A stretch of 64,000 nucleotides of DNA from JAIBJN01 sp963830885 (GTDB lineage Bacteria > Actinomycetota > Thermoleophilia > Gaiellales > Gaiellaceae), in contig CAWHOA010000027.1 of the NCBI GenBank assembly GCA_963830885.1, positions 1-64,000 of the forward strand, given 5' to 3'. Below, piece after piece: positions 17,155 through 26,378 of this stretch. Under the pieces are notes generated by a model. The model was given only the letters and a program-made list of their open reading frames with translations. It was not told the origin of the DNA and did not search any database. Position 1 is the stretch's first letter; every line of letters starts with the position of its first letter. The translations under genes and the position numbers were made by a program.

Positions 17155-19051
17155 GGCGCTCCTCAGCCCGTTGCGCGTCGGGCCGGTCGAGCTCCCGAAC
17201 CGCATCGTCTCGACGGCGCACCAGACGACGCTCGTCCACGACCACCTGCCGACGGAGGACTTCCTCGCCTACCACGAGGCGCGCGCCCGCGGTGGAACGG
17301 GCCTGATCGTCCTCGAGGCGACCGCCGTCGACCCGTCCGGGCTGCTGACGCCGCACACGCTCGCCGGCTACCGGGAGGATTCCGCGGCCGGGTTCGCGCG
17401 GGTCGCCGAGGCCGTGCGCCCACACGGCACGCGGCTCTTCGTCCAGCTCTTCCACGGCGGGCGCGAGCAGATTGCCAGCCCGCCGCGCAGCCCCGCGATC
17501 TCGGCCTCGGCGATCCCGAGCCGCCGCTTCCACGTCGAGCCGCGCGCGGCGACGGCGGCGGACATCCAGGCGATCCTGGACGGATACGCGCGCTCTGCGG
17601 CCAATGTCGCCGCCGCCGGGCTCGACGGGATCGAGGTGTCGGCCGCGCACGAGTACCTGGCCGCCCAGTTCTTCACGCCGGAGCTGAACCGCCGCGACGA
17701 CGAGTGGGCCGAGCCCGCGCGCTTCGTACTCGCCGTGCTCGACGCGGTACGCGGCGCCGCCCCCGGACTGGCGCTCGGTGTTCGGCTGAGTGCGGACTCT
17801 TCGGCTGCGCTGGCAGTCGCGGGCGGGCTGGCCGGTCGCGTCGACTACGTGAGCGTCGCGCTCGGCGCCTCCTCGACGTACCTGGGCTCCGCCGGGATCG
17901 TGCCGCCGCCGCCGGTGCCGGAGAACGCGATCGCGAAGCACGCCGCCCCCTTTCGCCTCGGCCCGCCGCTCATCACGACCACGCGCATCGTCGACCCCGC
18001 CGAGGCCGACCGGCTGATCGCCGGCGAGGTCGCCGACGCGGTCGGGATGACGCGGGCGCTGATCGCCGATCCCGATCTGGGACGGAAGGCGGCCGAGGGG
18101 CGGCTCGAGGACGTCCTCCGCTGCATCGGCTGCAACGCGTGCATCGCGCACTACCACGCCGGCACCGGGATCGCCTGCACCCAGAACCCGCGCACGGGGC
18201 GCGAGCGGACACTACCTCGTCCGTCGCGCGCGGCTGCGCGCCGCCGGGTAGTGGTCGTCGGCGCCGGGCCGGCCGGGCTCGCCGCCGCCGCGGAGGCCAA
18301 CGCCGCCGGGCACGAGGTCGTCGTCCTGGAGCGCACCGACAGGATCGGCGGGCAGCTCGCCCTCGCCGGCGTGGCGCCCATGCACGAGGAGGTCGCCCGC
18401 TCGCTGACGCGGAACTACGAGCGGCTGCTGGCCGGGGTCGACCTGCGTCTAGAGGTAGACGCCGATGCCGACGCCGTCGCCGCGCTCGGGCCTGACCTCG
18501 CGGTCGTCGCCACAGGCGCGCGCCCATACGTCCCGGAGGTCGCCCTGGACGGAGTCCAGACGGTGCAGGCCTGGGACGTGCTCGCGGGGGCGGAGCCCTC
18601 GGCCGCTCGGGTCGTCGTCGCGGACTGGGGCGGTGACGCCTCCGGCCTTGCGTCCGCCGAGCTCCTCGCAGTCGCGGGCGCAGAGGTGACGCTCGCAGTC
18701 GGCTCGGCCGCCTTCGGCGAGTCGATCCACCAGTACCAGCGCAACCTCTACGCGCAGCGGCTCTACCGCGCGGGCGTCCAGATCGAGCACCACCTCGAGC
18801 TCGCCGGGGGCGGGCCGGACGGCGTCCGCTTCCGCAACCTCTTCGCCCCGGAGCTGGAGACCGTGCTTCCCGCCGACCTGCTCGTCCTCGCCTGCGGGCG
18901 CGTCCCGGAACGCGGCCTGGCCGAGGAGCTGGCGGCGCTGGGCCTCCCGGTGGCAGAGGCGGGCGACTGCCTCAGCCCGCGCAGCGCCGAGGAGGCGATC
19001 CTCGAAGGCACCCTCGCCGTCGCCGCGCTTGCCGTCACTCAGAGCCCCTAA
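17147..19051 (+). CDS. NADH:flavin oxidoreductase, 2,4-dienoyl-CoA reductase-like (FMN, 4Fe-4S, FAD)
   Basis: 634 residues from GTG 17147. The OYE barrel starts at LRVGPVELPNRIV, with HEYLAAQFFTPELNRRDD, an iron-sulfur motif CIGCNACIAHYHAG...CTQN and an FAD domain (VVVVGAGPAGLAAAAEA). It lacks the covalent-flavin Cys region of the TMADH-like protein at 11439, so it belongs with FadH/DgcA-like enzymes. It is coupled to a thioesterase, which favours an acyl-CoA substrate, but amine demethylation (DgcA type) is an alternative. Confidence 0.8.
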   Translation: MLEALLSPLRVGPVELPNRIVSTAHQTTLVHDHLPTEDFLAYHEARARGGTGLIVLEATAVDPSGLLTPHTLAGYREDSAAGFARVAEAVRPHGTRLFVQLFHGGREQIASPPRSPAISASAIPSRRFHVEPRAATAADIQAILDGYARSAANVAAAGLDGIEVSAAHEYLAAQFFTPELNRRDDEWAEPARFVLAVLDAVRGAAPGLALGVRLSADSSAALAVAGGLAGRVDYVSVALGASSTYLGSAGIVPPPPVPENAIAKHAAPFRLGPPLITTTRIVDPAEADRLIAGEVADAVGMTRALIADPDLGRKAAEGRLEDVLRCIGCNACIAHYHAGTGIACTQNPRTGRERTLPRPSRAAARRRVVVVGAGPAGLAAAAEANAAGHEVVVLERTDRIGGQLALAGVAPMHEEVARSLTRNYERLLAGVDLRLEVDADADAVAALGPDLAVVATGARPYVPEVALDGVQTVQAWDVLAGAEPSAARVVVADWGGDASGLASAELLAVAGAEVTLAVGSAAFGESIHQYQRNLYAQRLYRAGVQIEHHLELAGGGPDGVRFRNLFAPELETVLPADLLVLACGRVPERGLAEELAALGLPVAEAGDCLSPRSAEEAILEGTLAVAALAVTQSP

Positions 19052-19065
19052 CGCGGCGAGGAGCC

Positions 19066-19090
19066 GGCCGCCTGGCCGCGCTGGGCGGCC
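19066..19090 (+). terminator. Stem-loop after the flavin oxidoreductase
   Basis: GGCCGCC and GGCGGCC form a 7-base stem 15 bases past the stop codon. There is no U tract, as is common in high-GC genomes. Confidence 0.4.
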
Positions 19091-19114
19091 CGAGGCCGCG
19101 TCCTCAGTCGCGCC

Positions 19115-19132
19115 CATACCTCTCCAGGTATG
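19115..19132. promoter_or_regulatory. Palindromic operator candidate CATACCT-CTCC-AGGTATG
   Basis: Perfect 7-base inverted repeat with a 4-base centre, ending 85 bases before the acyl-CoA dehydrogenase ATG. It shares the core TACCT/AGGTA with the palindrome at 10253-10269. Confidence 0.5.
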
Positions 19133-19205
19133 AGCAACTCCCTGCGTCCTTCCCTCGAACCACCCATCGCACCCAGTCAACGGGCCATCACCCCATTAGG
19201 GACTC

Positions 19206-19211
19206 TAAGAT
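19206..19211 (+). promoter_or_regulatory. Leaderless-type -10 box TAAGAT
   Basis: TAAGAT is 6 bases before ATG 19218, with no ribosome-binding site present. Confidence 0.5.
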
Positions 19212-19217
19212 CCGCTG

Positions 19218-20384
19218 ATGATCCCGACCGTTCCCGAGCTCCCCGCGGACATCCGCGAGCTGAAGGGACGCGTGGCCGCGTTCCTCGAAGCCGAGGTCTA
19301 CCCACTCGAGCGGCGCGTCGCCGAGGCGGGCCACATCGACCCCGAGTGGGCGCACGAGCTGCGGCGCAAGTCCTGGGCCGAAGGCTTCGGCATGCTGAAC
19401 ATGCCGGAGGAAGCCGGCGGCCGCGGGCTCTCCATGCTCGCCCAGGTGGCGCTGGAGGAGGAGTCCGGCAAGGCCACGAACGGCCTCGGCTTCGCCGTCG
19501 TCGACCGCGGCCCGGCCGAGCTCTGGGACATCGCCACGCCCGCGCAGCGCGAGCGGTTCGTCGCCCCGGTTCTACGCGGCGACTACCGGGAGGCCTGGGC
19601 GGTCACCGAGCCGGGGGCCGGCTCCGACGTGAGCGCTCTCGCGGCGACTGCCGAGCGGGACGAGGACGAGTGGGTGCTGAACGGCGAGAAGTGGTTCGTG
19701 ACGAGCGAAGGCGACCCCGGCTTCTACCTCGTGCTCGCGGTGGCCGAGGGAGAGCAGGCGCTCTTCTTCGTCGAGCCCTGGCGGACCGGCCTCGACATCG
19801 CCAAGACGCCGGGCTTCCTCCACGACCCTTACCTCGACCACCATCCCGAGATCGTCCTGACGAATTGCCGCGTGCCCGAGGAGAACCGCATCCCCGAGGG
19901 CGGCGGCGAGGGCGCACGCGAGTGGTTCCTCGTCGAGCGGCTGTTCATCGCCGCGCGCTGTTGCGGCGCCGCGACGCGGTCTCTGGAGCTGGCGCGCGAC
20001 TTCGCCCTGGAGCGCGAGGCCTTCGGCGCGAAGATCGCCGAGCACCAGGGCGTCTCGTTCCAGCTCGCCGACTCCCTGACCGAGCTCCTCGCCGCCCGGC
20101 TCCTCACCTATCACGCCGCCCAGGCCTTCGACGCGGAGCCCGACCGGCGCGTCGTCCACGGCAAGGTCGCGATGGCAAAGCTCTACGCCTCGGAGGCCGC
20201 CGGCCGCATCGTCGACCGCGCGCTGCAGGTCCTCGGCGGCCGCGGCTACATGCTGGAGAGCCCGGTCGCGCGCTTCTACCGCGAGGTGCGGGTCGACCGC
20301 ATCTGGGAGGGCACGAGCGAGATCCAGCGCCTCATCGTCTCCCGCGGCCTCCTCAAGCGCGGCGTCGAGACGTACCTTCGCTAG
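19218..20384 (+). CDS. Acyl-CoA dehydrogenase
   Basis: 388 residues, full length. It has the ACAD motifs AVTEPGAGSDVSAL, RGYMLESPVARFYREVR and catalytic Glu in IWEGTSEIQR. It oxidises an acyl-CoA to the enoyl-CoA with FAD, passing electrons to ETF. A single-gene transcript with its own leaderless promoter and a candidate operator 85 bases upstream. Convergent with the SDR gene, whose stop overlaps it by a few bases. Confidence 0.88.
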   Translation: MIPTVPELPADIRELKGRVAAFLEAEVYPLERRVAEAGHIDPEWAHELRRKSWAEGFGMLNMPEEAGGRGLSMLAQVALEEESGKATNGLGFAVVDRGPAELWDIATPAQRERFVAPVLRGDYREAWAVTEPGAGSDVSALAATAERDEDEWVLNGEKWFVTSEGDPGFYLVLAVAEGEQALFFVEPWRTGLDIAKTPGFLHDPYLDHHPEIVLTNCRVPEENRIPEGGGEGAREWFLVERLFIAARCCGAATRSLELARDFALEREAFGAKIAEHQGVSFQLADSLTELLAARLLTYHAAQAFDAEPDRRVVHGKVAMAKLYASEAAGRIVDRALQVLGGRGYMLESPVARFYREVRVDRIWEGTSEIQRLIVSRGLLKRGVETYLR

Positions 20385-21171
20385 CTCGGCAGGGAGGGCA
20401 TGTAGCTCTCCTGCTCGAGCCAGTGGCCGCCGTCGATCGTCAGGGTCTCGCCCGTGATGTAGCCCGCGTACGGGGAGCACAGCGCCGCGGCCCAGACGGC
20501 GACCTCGTGCGGCGTCGCCAGGCGCCCCAGCGGAACGGTCGCCGCCACACGGGCGCGGTCCTCCTCCGTCGGCCACAACGCCGCGCCGGCGCCCTCCGTG
20601 TCGGTCGGGCCCGGGCAGATGCAGTTGGCCCGGATGCCGTGCGGGGCCCATTCAACCGCCAAGCGTCCTCGTCATCGCGACCAACCCTGCCTTGGCGGCG
20701 GCGGAATGAACCGTCCCCGGGCCGCCGGTCCAGGCATAGCTCGCGATCACGCTCAGGATCGCGCCGCCCTCGCCCTGGGCGATCATCTGCTTCCCTGCCG
20801 CGCGCGAGCAGAGGAAGCCGCCGTCGAGGACGATGGAGACGACAGCACGCCAACCGTTCGGCGACAGATCCTCCGCCTTCACGACGAAGTTGCCGGCGGC
20901 GTTGTTGACGAGCACGTCCACGCGCCCGAACTCCTCCACCGTCGCCGCTACGAGCGCGTCGACCGCCTCCGGATCGCGAACGTCGGTCGGGACGGCGAGC
21001 CCGCGCCGGGCCAGGAGGGCCACCGTCTCGTCCAGCGGCTCGGGCCGCCTGACCGGCCACCACCACCGAGGCGCCGAGGCGCCCCAGCTCGAGCGCGATC
21101 GCCCGGCCCAGGCCGCTTCCGCCGCCGGTGACGATCGCCACCTTGCCGTCGAATGTGCCCTCGGCGAGCAT
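20381..21171 (-). pseudogene. SDR, 2,4-dienoyl-CoA reductase-like, with two frame shifts
   Basis: Starts at ATG 21171, one base after the acyl-CoA ligase stop: MLAEGTFDGKVAIVTGGGSGLG. Near 21056 an extra base (GGTCAGG where GGCAGG is expected) shifts frame; the second frame carries NNAAGNFVVKAEDL and GTVHSAAAKAGLVAMTRTL. Near 20658 an extra G breaks it again, and the third frame finishes AVEWAPHGIRANCICPGPTD through TLTIDGGHW. Joined, it gives about 262 residues with every conserved block present, so sequence errors are more likely than decay. Probably the third gene of an acyl-CoA dehydrogenase - NDP-forming ligase - reductase operon. Confidence 0.75.
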
Positions 21172-21172
21172 C

Positions 21173-23215
21173 TCAGCCCAGGACGATACGCGCGTCGAGC
21201 CCCAGCGCGCCGTCCGGCAGCGCGAGCAGCGGGTTGATCTCGACCTCGGCGATCTCCGGGTGCTCCGCGGCCACGCGCGAGAGCGTCGCGGCCGCCTGCG
21301 CCGCCGCGCCCACATCGACCGCCGGCCGCCCGCGGGCGCCGTCGAGCAGCGGCGCCACGCGCAGCGAACGGAACAGCGCCTCGGCCGCCGCCTCCGTCAC
21401 CGGCGCGAGCGCGACGGCGACGTCCTTGACGATCTCCGCATAGAGGCCGCCTGCGCCGACGAGCAGGATCGGCCCGAAGCGCGGGTCTCGCTTGGCGCCT
21501 ACGATCAGCTCGAGGCCGCGGGAGAGGGGCGCCATGGCCTCGACGGAGTACCAAGGCGGCTCCAGCGCCGACTCCATTTGCGTCAGCGCCTCGGCCAGCT
21601 CGCGGGGGTCTCGGAGGCCGACGGCGACACCGCCGGAGTCGGACTTGTGCAGCTCCCCCAGCGCCTTGAGGACGAGCGGGTAGCCGACCTCCTCACCGGC
21701 GACCAACGCCTCCTGGATGCCGGCGACCTTCCGCGCCTCGGCGAAGGGAACGCCCGCCGCGGCAAGCACCGCCCGCGCCTCGAAGTAGCCGGTCTCGCCA
21801 TCGAGCGACGCCGCCGGCCCTGGCAGCTCCGCCACGCCCAGGAGCGCCTCGGGCGTCTCGTCCGCGAGCCGACCGGCGACGTGGACAGCGGCCTCGACCT
21901 CGCGGAAGACCGGTACGCCTCTCTCACGCAGCATCTCAGCCGGCTTCGAGTGCCAGTACATCGTGTGGGCGAGGAGCGGCAGCCCGGACTCCGCGGCCGC
22001 CTGTGCCATGCCTTCCGCCGACTCCACTTCACGGCGCCTGAACTCCTCGGAGTAGTGCGCGTATCCGCCGAAATAGCCTGTGAAGAGGACGGCGTCGACC
22101 TCCCCCGACTCGAGCAGCGCCCGCGCGACCTTGGCGAAACTCGAGATGTCCTGCTCGCCGCCGCCGGCGAAGTCGACCGGGTTCGTGAGCGTCGCCGTCG
22201 ACGGGAGAGCCTCGGCGAGCCGCGCGCGTGTCGCCTCCGAGAGCGAGGGCAGCTCGAGCCCGGCGGCGGCGGCCAGATCCGCGGCGACGACCGTGTGCCC
22301 GCCGCCGTCCGCGGCGAGGGCGATCCGCTTCCCGCGCGGGCGCTGGACCGCGAGGAGCGCCTGGGCGAGGTCGACCAGCTCCTTCGGCGAGGAGACGAGC
22401 TCGATCCCGGCGGCGACCGCCGCGGCCCGGATCGCCGAGAGGTCGCTCGCGAGCGCGCCGGTGTGCGAGCGCGCCGCTCGGGCGGCCGCCTCCGTCGCAC
22501 CCCCGGCCAGAAGGACGACCGGCTTGCCTGCGGCCGCGCACGCGCGGGCGAACGCCCTCCCGTCGCGGAAGTCCTCCAGGTAGACGGCGATCAGCCTTGT
22601 CGCCTCGTGGGCGGCAAAGGACTCGACGAGCTCCTGCGCCTCGACGTCGGCCTGGTTGCCGAGGGAGACGAACCGCGAGAAGCCGAGCCCGACCTCCGCC
22701 CCCAGGAGGCCGACCTCGAGCGCGAGGTTGCCGCTCTGCGAGACGAGCCCGATCGACCCGGGGACGAGGTCCTCCGAGCACAGCTCGAGCTCGGCGCCCG
22801 CGTCGTAGACGCCAAGGCAGTTCGGCCCGACGAGGACGGCACCGGCGGCGCGAACGCGCTCGACGATCGCCTGCTCCCGCGCCCGCCCCTCGTCGCCCAT
22901 CTCACCGAGCCCTGCGCTGATAGCGATGAGCGCCTTCGCGCCGGCGGCGAGCGACGCGTCGACGGCGTCCTCGAGGATCGAGGCCGGCACGGAGAGGACG
23001 ACGAGCTCGGGCGCCTCGGGCAGTTCCGCCAGCGTCGTGTACGCCTCACGGCCGAGAATCTCGCCGCCGCGGCGGTTGACGAGGTAGACCGAGCGCCGCC
23101 CCTCGCCCCGGAGCGCACCCTCGGCCAGCAGGTAGCCCCACTTGCCCGGGACGCTGGACGCACCGACGACGGCGACCGACCGAGGGTCGAAGAGAGCCGA
23201 GAGGTCGCGGCTCAC
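21173..23215 (-). CDS. Acyl-CoA synthetase (NDP-forming), acetate-CoA ligase ADP-forming type
   Basis: 680 residues with fused subunits: CoA-binding domain (SVAVVGASSVPGKWGY), succinyl-CoA-ligase-like domain with the phosphohistidine in RSHTGAL (about residue 265), and a C-terminal ATP-grasp domain (YPLVLKALGELHKSDSGGV). It interconverts acyl-CoA and free acid with ADP/ATP phosphorylation. Downstream of an acyl-CoA dehydrogenase in the same orientation, it could either activate an acid or harvest ATP from a catabolic acyl-CoA. It ends one base before the SDR start. Confidence 0.85.
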   Translation of the reverse strand: MSRDLSALFDPRSVAVVGASSVPGKWGYLLAEGALRGEGRRSVYLVNRRGGEILGREAYTTLAELPEAPELVVLSVPASILEDAVDASLAAGAKALIAISAGLGEMGDEGRAREQAIVERVRAAGAVLVGPNCLGVYDAGAELELCSEDLVPGSIGLVSQSGNLALEVGLLGAEVGLGFSRFVSLGNQADVEAQELVESFAAHEATRLIAVYLEDFRDGRAFARACAAAGKPVVLLAGGATEAAARAARSHTGALASDLSAIRAAAVAAGIELVSSPKELVDLAQALLAVQRPRGKRIALAADGGGHTVVAADLAAAAGLELPSLSEATRARLAEALPSTATLTNPVDFAGGGEQDISSFAKVARALLESGEVDAVLFTGYFGGYAHYSEEFRRREVESAEGMAQAAAESGLPLLAHTMYWHSKPAEMLRERGVPVFREVEAAVHVAGRLADETPEALLGVAELPGPAASLDGETGYFEARAVLAAAGVPFAEARKVAGIQEALVAGEEVGYPLVLKALGELHKSDSGGVAVGLRDPRELAEALTQMESALEPPWYSVEAMAPLSRGLELIVGAKRDPRFGPILLVGAGGLYAEIVKDVAVALAPVTEAAAEALFRSLRVAPLLDGARGRPAVDVGAAAQAAATLSRVAAEHPEIAEVEINPLLALPDGALGLDARIVLG

Positions 23216-23296
23216 GGGCCTTCAGGCCCGGGAGCCCGTGGAGGGTGTGTGAGGGAACCGAGAGGTTCCTTCACTGGTTCAAAGAAGGGGGCACGT

Positions 23297-23317
23297 GGGG
23301 GAAACATGGTTTCCCCC
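23297..23317. repeat. Perfect hairpin GGGGGAAAC-ATG-GTTTCCCCC
   Basis: A 9-base inverted repeat with a 3-base loop in the 130-base gap between two genes of the same operon. It is preceded by AGAAGGGGGC. A closely related sequence with the same preceding block lies at 45650-45692, so this may be a dispersed repeat family. Confidence 0.55.
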
Positions 23318-23345
23318 GCGGGAGTGAGCGGACAGCGCACGACGC

Positions 23346-24509
23346 TCACTTGAGCAGGTTCCTGGAGATGATCAGGCGCTGGATGTCGGACGTGCCCTCC
23401 TCGATCTCCTCGAGCTTGGCGTCCCGCATCCACTTCTCGACCGGGTACTCGCGCGAGTAGCCCCAGCCGCCGAGCGTCTGCACCGCCGCCCAGGTGCACC
23501 ACATGGCGGTCTCGGAGGCGAAGAGCTTCGCCATCGCCGCCTCCATGGGCACGCTCTCGCCGGCGTCGATCCGCCGGGCGGCGCGATGGACGAGGAGCCG
23601 CGCCGCATCGACCCTGGTGGCCATGTCGGCGAGACGGAAGGCGACGGCCTGGTGCTCGGCGATCGGCTTGCCGAACTGCTCGCGCGACTTCGAGTACTCG
23701 ACCGCGTACTCGAGCGCTGCGCGCGCGATCCCCGTGGCCGATGCCCCCAGCGTGATGCGCGAGCGGTCGAAGGTGCGCATCAGACCGTAGAAGCCCTGCC
23801 CCTCGTCGCCGAGCCGGCGGTCCTCCGGCAGCTCCACGTCCTCGAGGAACATCTCCGTGTTCACGATCGCGCGCTGGCCCATCTTCCGCATCGGCTCGCC
23901 GAAGCTGACGCCCGGATCGCCCTTCTCGACCACGAAGGCGGTGATGCCGCGTGAGCGCGAGCCGGGCTCCACCGTGGCGAAGACGACGTAGTACTCGCCC
24001 AGGCCGCCGTTCGAGATCCAGGTCTTCTGGCCGCGCAGGACGTAGCCGGCGTCCGTACGCGTCGCGGTGGTCGCGATGGAGGCGGCGTCGGAGCCGGCGC
24101 CCGGCTCGGTGGTGGCGAGCGCGGTCAGCGGCGGCCGCTCGCCGGCAATCGGCTCGAGCCAGCGGCGGCGCTGCTCCTCGCTTCCGAGCTCAACGACCGG
24201 CTCGGCGAAGAAGCCGCCGGAGGTGATCAGGTTGCCGATTCCGGCGCAGCCGCGGCAGAGCTCCTCCTGCACGACGACGCCCGTTACACAGTCCGTGAGC
24301 CCGCCGCCGCCGACCTCCTCCGGGAGCATGAAGGAGGTGAGCCCCAGCGCGGCCGCCTTGTACCAGACCTCCCAGGGCATCTCGGTGTCCGACTCGTCCA
24401 CCTCGGCCGCGATCGGCCTGATCTCACGGTCGGCGAACTCCCGGCAGACGTCCCGGATCTCGCGTTGCTCAGGGGTCAGCCCGAAGGGCTCGAAGGCCGT
24501 CTCGCTCAC
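23346..24509 (-). CDS. Acyl-CoA dehydrogenase
   Basis: 387 residues from GTG 24509, which has GAGG 8 bases upstream; an ATG at 24548 is in frame but lacks support. ACAD blocks are FMLPEEVGGGGL, TTEPGAGSDAASI, QTLGGWGYSREYPVEKWMRD and IEEGTSDIQR with the catalytic Glu. First gene of the operon continuing into the NDP-forming ligase and SDR. Divergent from the FAD oxidoreductase, with 69 bases between starts. Confidence 0.85.
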   Translation of the reverse strand: MSETAFEPFGLTPEQREIRDVCREFADREIRPIAAEVDESDTEMPWEVWYKAAALGLTSFMLPEEVGGGGLTDCVTGVVVQEELCRGCAGIGNLITSGGFFAEPVVELGSEEQRRRWLEPIAGERPPLTALATTEPGAGSDAASIATTATRTDAGYVLRGQKTWISNGGLGEYYVVFATVEPGSRSRGITAFVVEKGDPGVSFGEPMRKMGQRAIVNTEMFLEDVELPEDRRLGDEGQGFYGLMRTFDRSRITLGASATGIARAALEYAVEYSKSREQFGKPIAEHQAVAFRLADMATRVDAARLLVHRAARRIDAGESVPMEAAMAKLFASETAMWCTWAAVQTLGGWGYSREYPVEKWMRDAKLEEIEEGTSDIQRLIISRNLLK

Positions 24510-24565
24510 CGCCGAATCCTCGCAGATGCGACCTCTACGGGGCCTCACTCAGCCGCCGAACGCGG

Positions 24566-24571
24566 TAGCCT
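24566..24571 (+). promoter_or_regulatory. Leaderless-type -10 box TAGCCT
   Basis: TAGCCT is 7 bases before ATG 24579. Confidence 0.45.
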
Positions 24572-24578
24572 CACGCGG

Positions 24579-25682
24579 ATGGTGCCGGAGTCGGCCGCGG
24601 TCGTGATCGTCGGTGGAGGCGCCATGGGTGCAAGCGCGGCGTACCACCTGGCCAAGCGCGGCGTGAAGGACGTCGTCCTTCTCGAGCGGGAGACGCTCGG
24701 AAGCGGCTCGACGAGCAAGTCGGCCGGTGGGATCCGCGCCCAGTTCGCGGACGAGCTCAACGTCAGGATCGCGCTGCGCTCGATGGCCGAGTTCCAGGCC
24801 CTCGACCGCGTGAGCGGCATCGACTACAAGCGCCACGGCTACCTCTTCCTGCTCACGAACGAGGTGGACGCGGAGAACTTCCGCGCCGCGCTCGTTGTTC
24901 AGCAGAAGCTGGGCGTGCCGTCGCAGATGATCTCAGCGGACGATGTCAAGTCGCTCGTCCCCGGGCTCGAGACCTCCGACCTCCTCGCGGCGGCGTACTG
25001 CCCCATCGACGGGCACGCCTCGCCGGAGTCGGTCGTCCAGGCCTACTCAGGCGCCGCGGCGGCGCAAGGCGTCAAGATCCTGCAGGGAACCTCGCTCGAG
25101 CGAATCGCGGTGCTCGGGGACAAGATCGTCAGTATCGAGACCTCGGGCGGGCGGATCCGCACCGACACGGTCATCTGCGCGGCAGGCGTCTGGTCGCGGG
25201 ACGTGGGCAACCTCGCGGGGCTCGACATCCCCGTTCGTGGCGAAGCCCGCTGGATGCACTTCACGCCGGAGGACGGCGGGCTCCCGGACGAGCTACCGCT
25301 CACGGTCGACTTCGCCAGCGGCTTCTACTTCCACCGCGAAGGGGAGGGGCTCGTCTTCGGCGGGCGCGAGCCGACCATCGAGGGGGTGGCGAGCCACGGG
25401 ACGCACCGCCTACCACTGCTCGCCGAGCTGCCGATCCAGTCGTCGTGGTGGGGCTTCTACGAGATGAGCCCGGATCACAACGCGATCGTCGGCGAGGTTG
25501 CCCAGCCGCGGCGCTTCCTCTACGCAACCGGCTTCTCCGGCCACGGCTTCCAGCAGGCGCCGGCCGTCGGCGAGCACCTCGCGGAGCTCGTCGCCGGGGC
25601 GGCGCCGACGCTCGACCTCTCCCCGCTCTCGCTCGACCGGTTCGAGGCCGGCGGCGAGCGGCACGAGCGCTTCGTGGTCTAG
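24579..25682 (+). CDS. FAD-dependent amine/amino acid oxidoreductase (sarcosine oxidase beta/DadA-like)
   Basis: 367 residues. N-terminal dinucleotide fold VVIVGGGAMGASAAYHLAKRG, STSKSAGGIRAQF near residue 48 and a C-terminal FAD contact YATGFSGHGFQQAP are typical of the DAO family (sarcosine oxidase beta, glycine oxidase, proline dehydrogenase types). It oxidises a secondary or primary amine. Given the Rieske and TMADH-like genes upstream, sarcosine is a reasonable candidate (inference). Confidence 0.8.
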   Translation: MVPESAAVVIVGGGAMGASAAYHLAKRGVKDVVLLERETLGSGSTSKSAGGIRAQFADELNVRIALRSMAEFQALDRVSGIDYKRHGYLFLLTNEVDAENFRAALVVQQKLGVPSQMISADDVKSLVPGLETSDLLAAAYCPIDGHASPESVVQAYSGAAAAQGVKILQGTSLERIAVLGDKIVSIETSGGRIRTDTVICAAGVWSRDVGNLAGLDIPVRGEARWMHFTPEDGGLPDELPLTVDFASGFYFHREGEGLVFGGREPTIEGVASHGTHRLPLLAELPIQSSWWGFYEMSPDHNAIVGEVAQPRRFLYATGFSGHGFQQAPAVGEHLAELVAGAAPTLDLSPLSLDRFEAGGERHERFVV

Positions 25683-25686
25683 CGCC

Positions 25687-26285
25687 GTGCGGGTGTTCGT
25701 CCTCAGCCGGCACGGCGAGTCGACGCTGAACCTCGAGCGTCGCGTGAACGGCGACCCGAGCGTGCCCGTGGCGCTCACGGAGCGCGGACGGGAGGAGGCC
25801 GGGAGCTCGGGGAGCAGGTGGCGCACGTTCCGCTGGACGCCTGCGTGCACACCCGCTTCCCACGCACACTTGAGACGGCGGCGATCGCGCTCGAAGGCCG
25901 CGACGACGTTCCCTTCCTCGTCGAGCCGCTCCTGGACGACATCGACATCGGCGAGCTCGAGGGGGAGCTGATCGAGACCTACCGCGCCTGGAAGCACGGA
26001 CACGTGCGCAGCGACGCTTTCCCCGGCGGCGAGAGCCTGGACGATGCCGCCCGCCGCTACGCCTCGGGGCTGCGCGGGTTGCTGGAGTCGTCATGGCGGT
26101 CGGTGCTCGTCGTCTGCCACGAGATCCCCATCCGCTACGCGCTCAACGGCGCGGCGGGGTCGGACGCCCTCGACGGGCCGGCGCACGAGATCGCCAACGC
26201 TGTGCCCTACCTCTTCGACGAGGACGGCCTCGAGCGGGCCGTGCGCGGGATCGAGCGCCTGGCAGACAGTAGAATCGCGCCGTAG
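25687..26285 (+). pseudogene. Histidine phosphatase (phosphoglycerate mutase-like), one frame shift
   Basis: Starts GTG 25687, 4 bases after the oxidoreductase stop. The first frame gives VFVLSRHGESTLNLERRVNG with the catalytic RHGE. Near 25801 one base seems missing after GAGGCC; the second frame continues ELGEQVAHVPLDACVHTRF, DIDIGELEGE and VCHEIPIRYAL with the second catalytic His. Restored length is about 200 residues. The lesion is a single base in otherwise conserved sequence, so it is probably an error. The TPP riboswitch promoter lies inside its last codons. Confidence 0.7.
26270..26275 (+). promoter_or_regulatory. -10 box TAGAAT driving the TPP riboswitch
   Basis: TAGAAT sits inside the last codons of the phosphatase gene. 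A start 6-8 bases later places the transcript 5' end just before the aptamer at about 26286. Confidence 0.5.
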
Positions 26286-26376
26286 AGACCGGGGAGCCGC
26301 TACCTAGCGGCTGAGAGGGGGCTGCCGAGCCCCGACCCGCCGAACCTGATCCGGGTAATGCCAGCGAAGGGAGGCG
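26286..26376 (+). ncRNA. TPP riboswitch (THI element)
   Basis: It contains the conserved aptamer blocks GGGGAGCC, GCGGCTGAGAGG, ACCCGCCGAACCTGATC and GGGTAATGCCAGCG-AAGGGA in the correct order. The 3' strand AAGGGAGG also looks like the ribosome-binding site of the transporter gene, so thiamine pyrophosphate binding would hide it (translational control, inference). The ATG within GGGTAATGCC is part of the aptamer core and should not be taken as a start codon. Confidence 0.92.
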
Positions 26377-26378
26377 CA

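Noticed and set aside
26358..26378. ATG at 26358 as start of the NCS1 transporter
   Set aside because: The ATG belongs to the invariant GTAATGCC of the TPP aptamer and lies before the ribosome-binding site.
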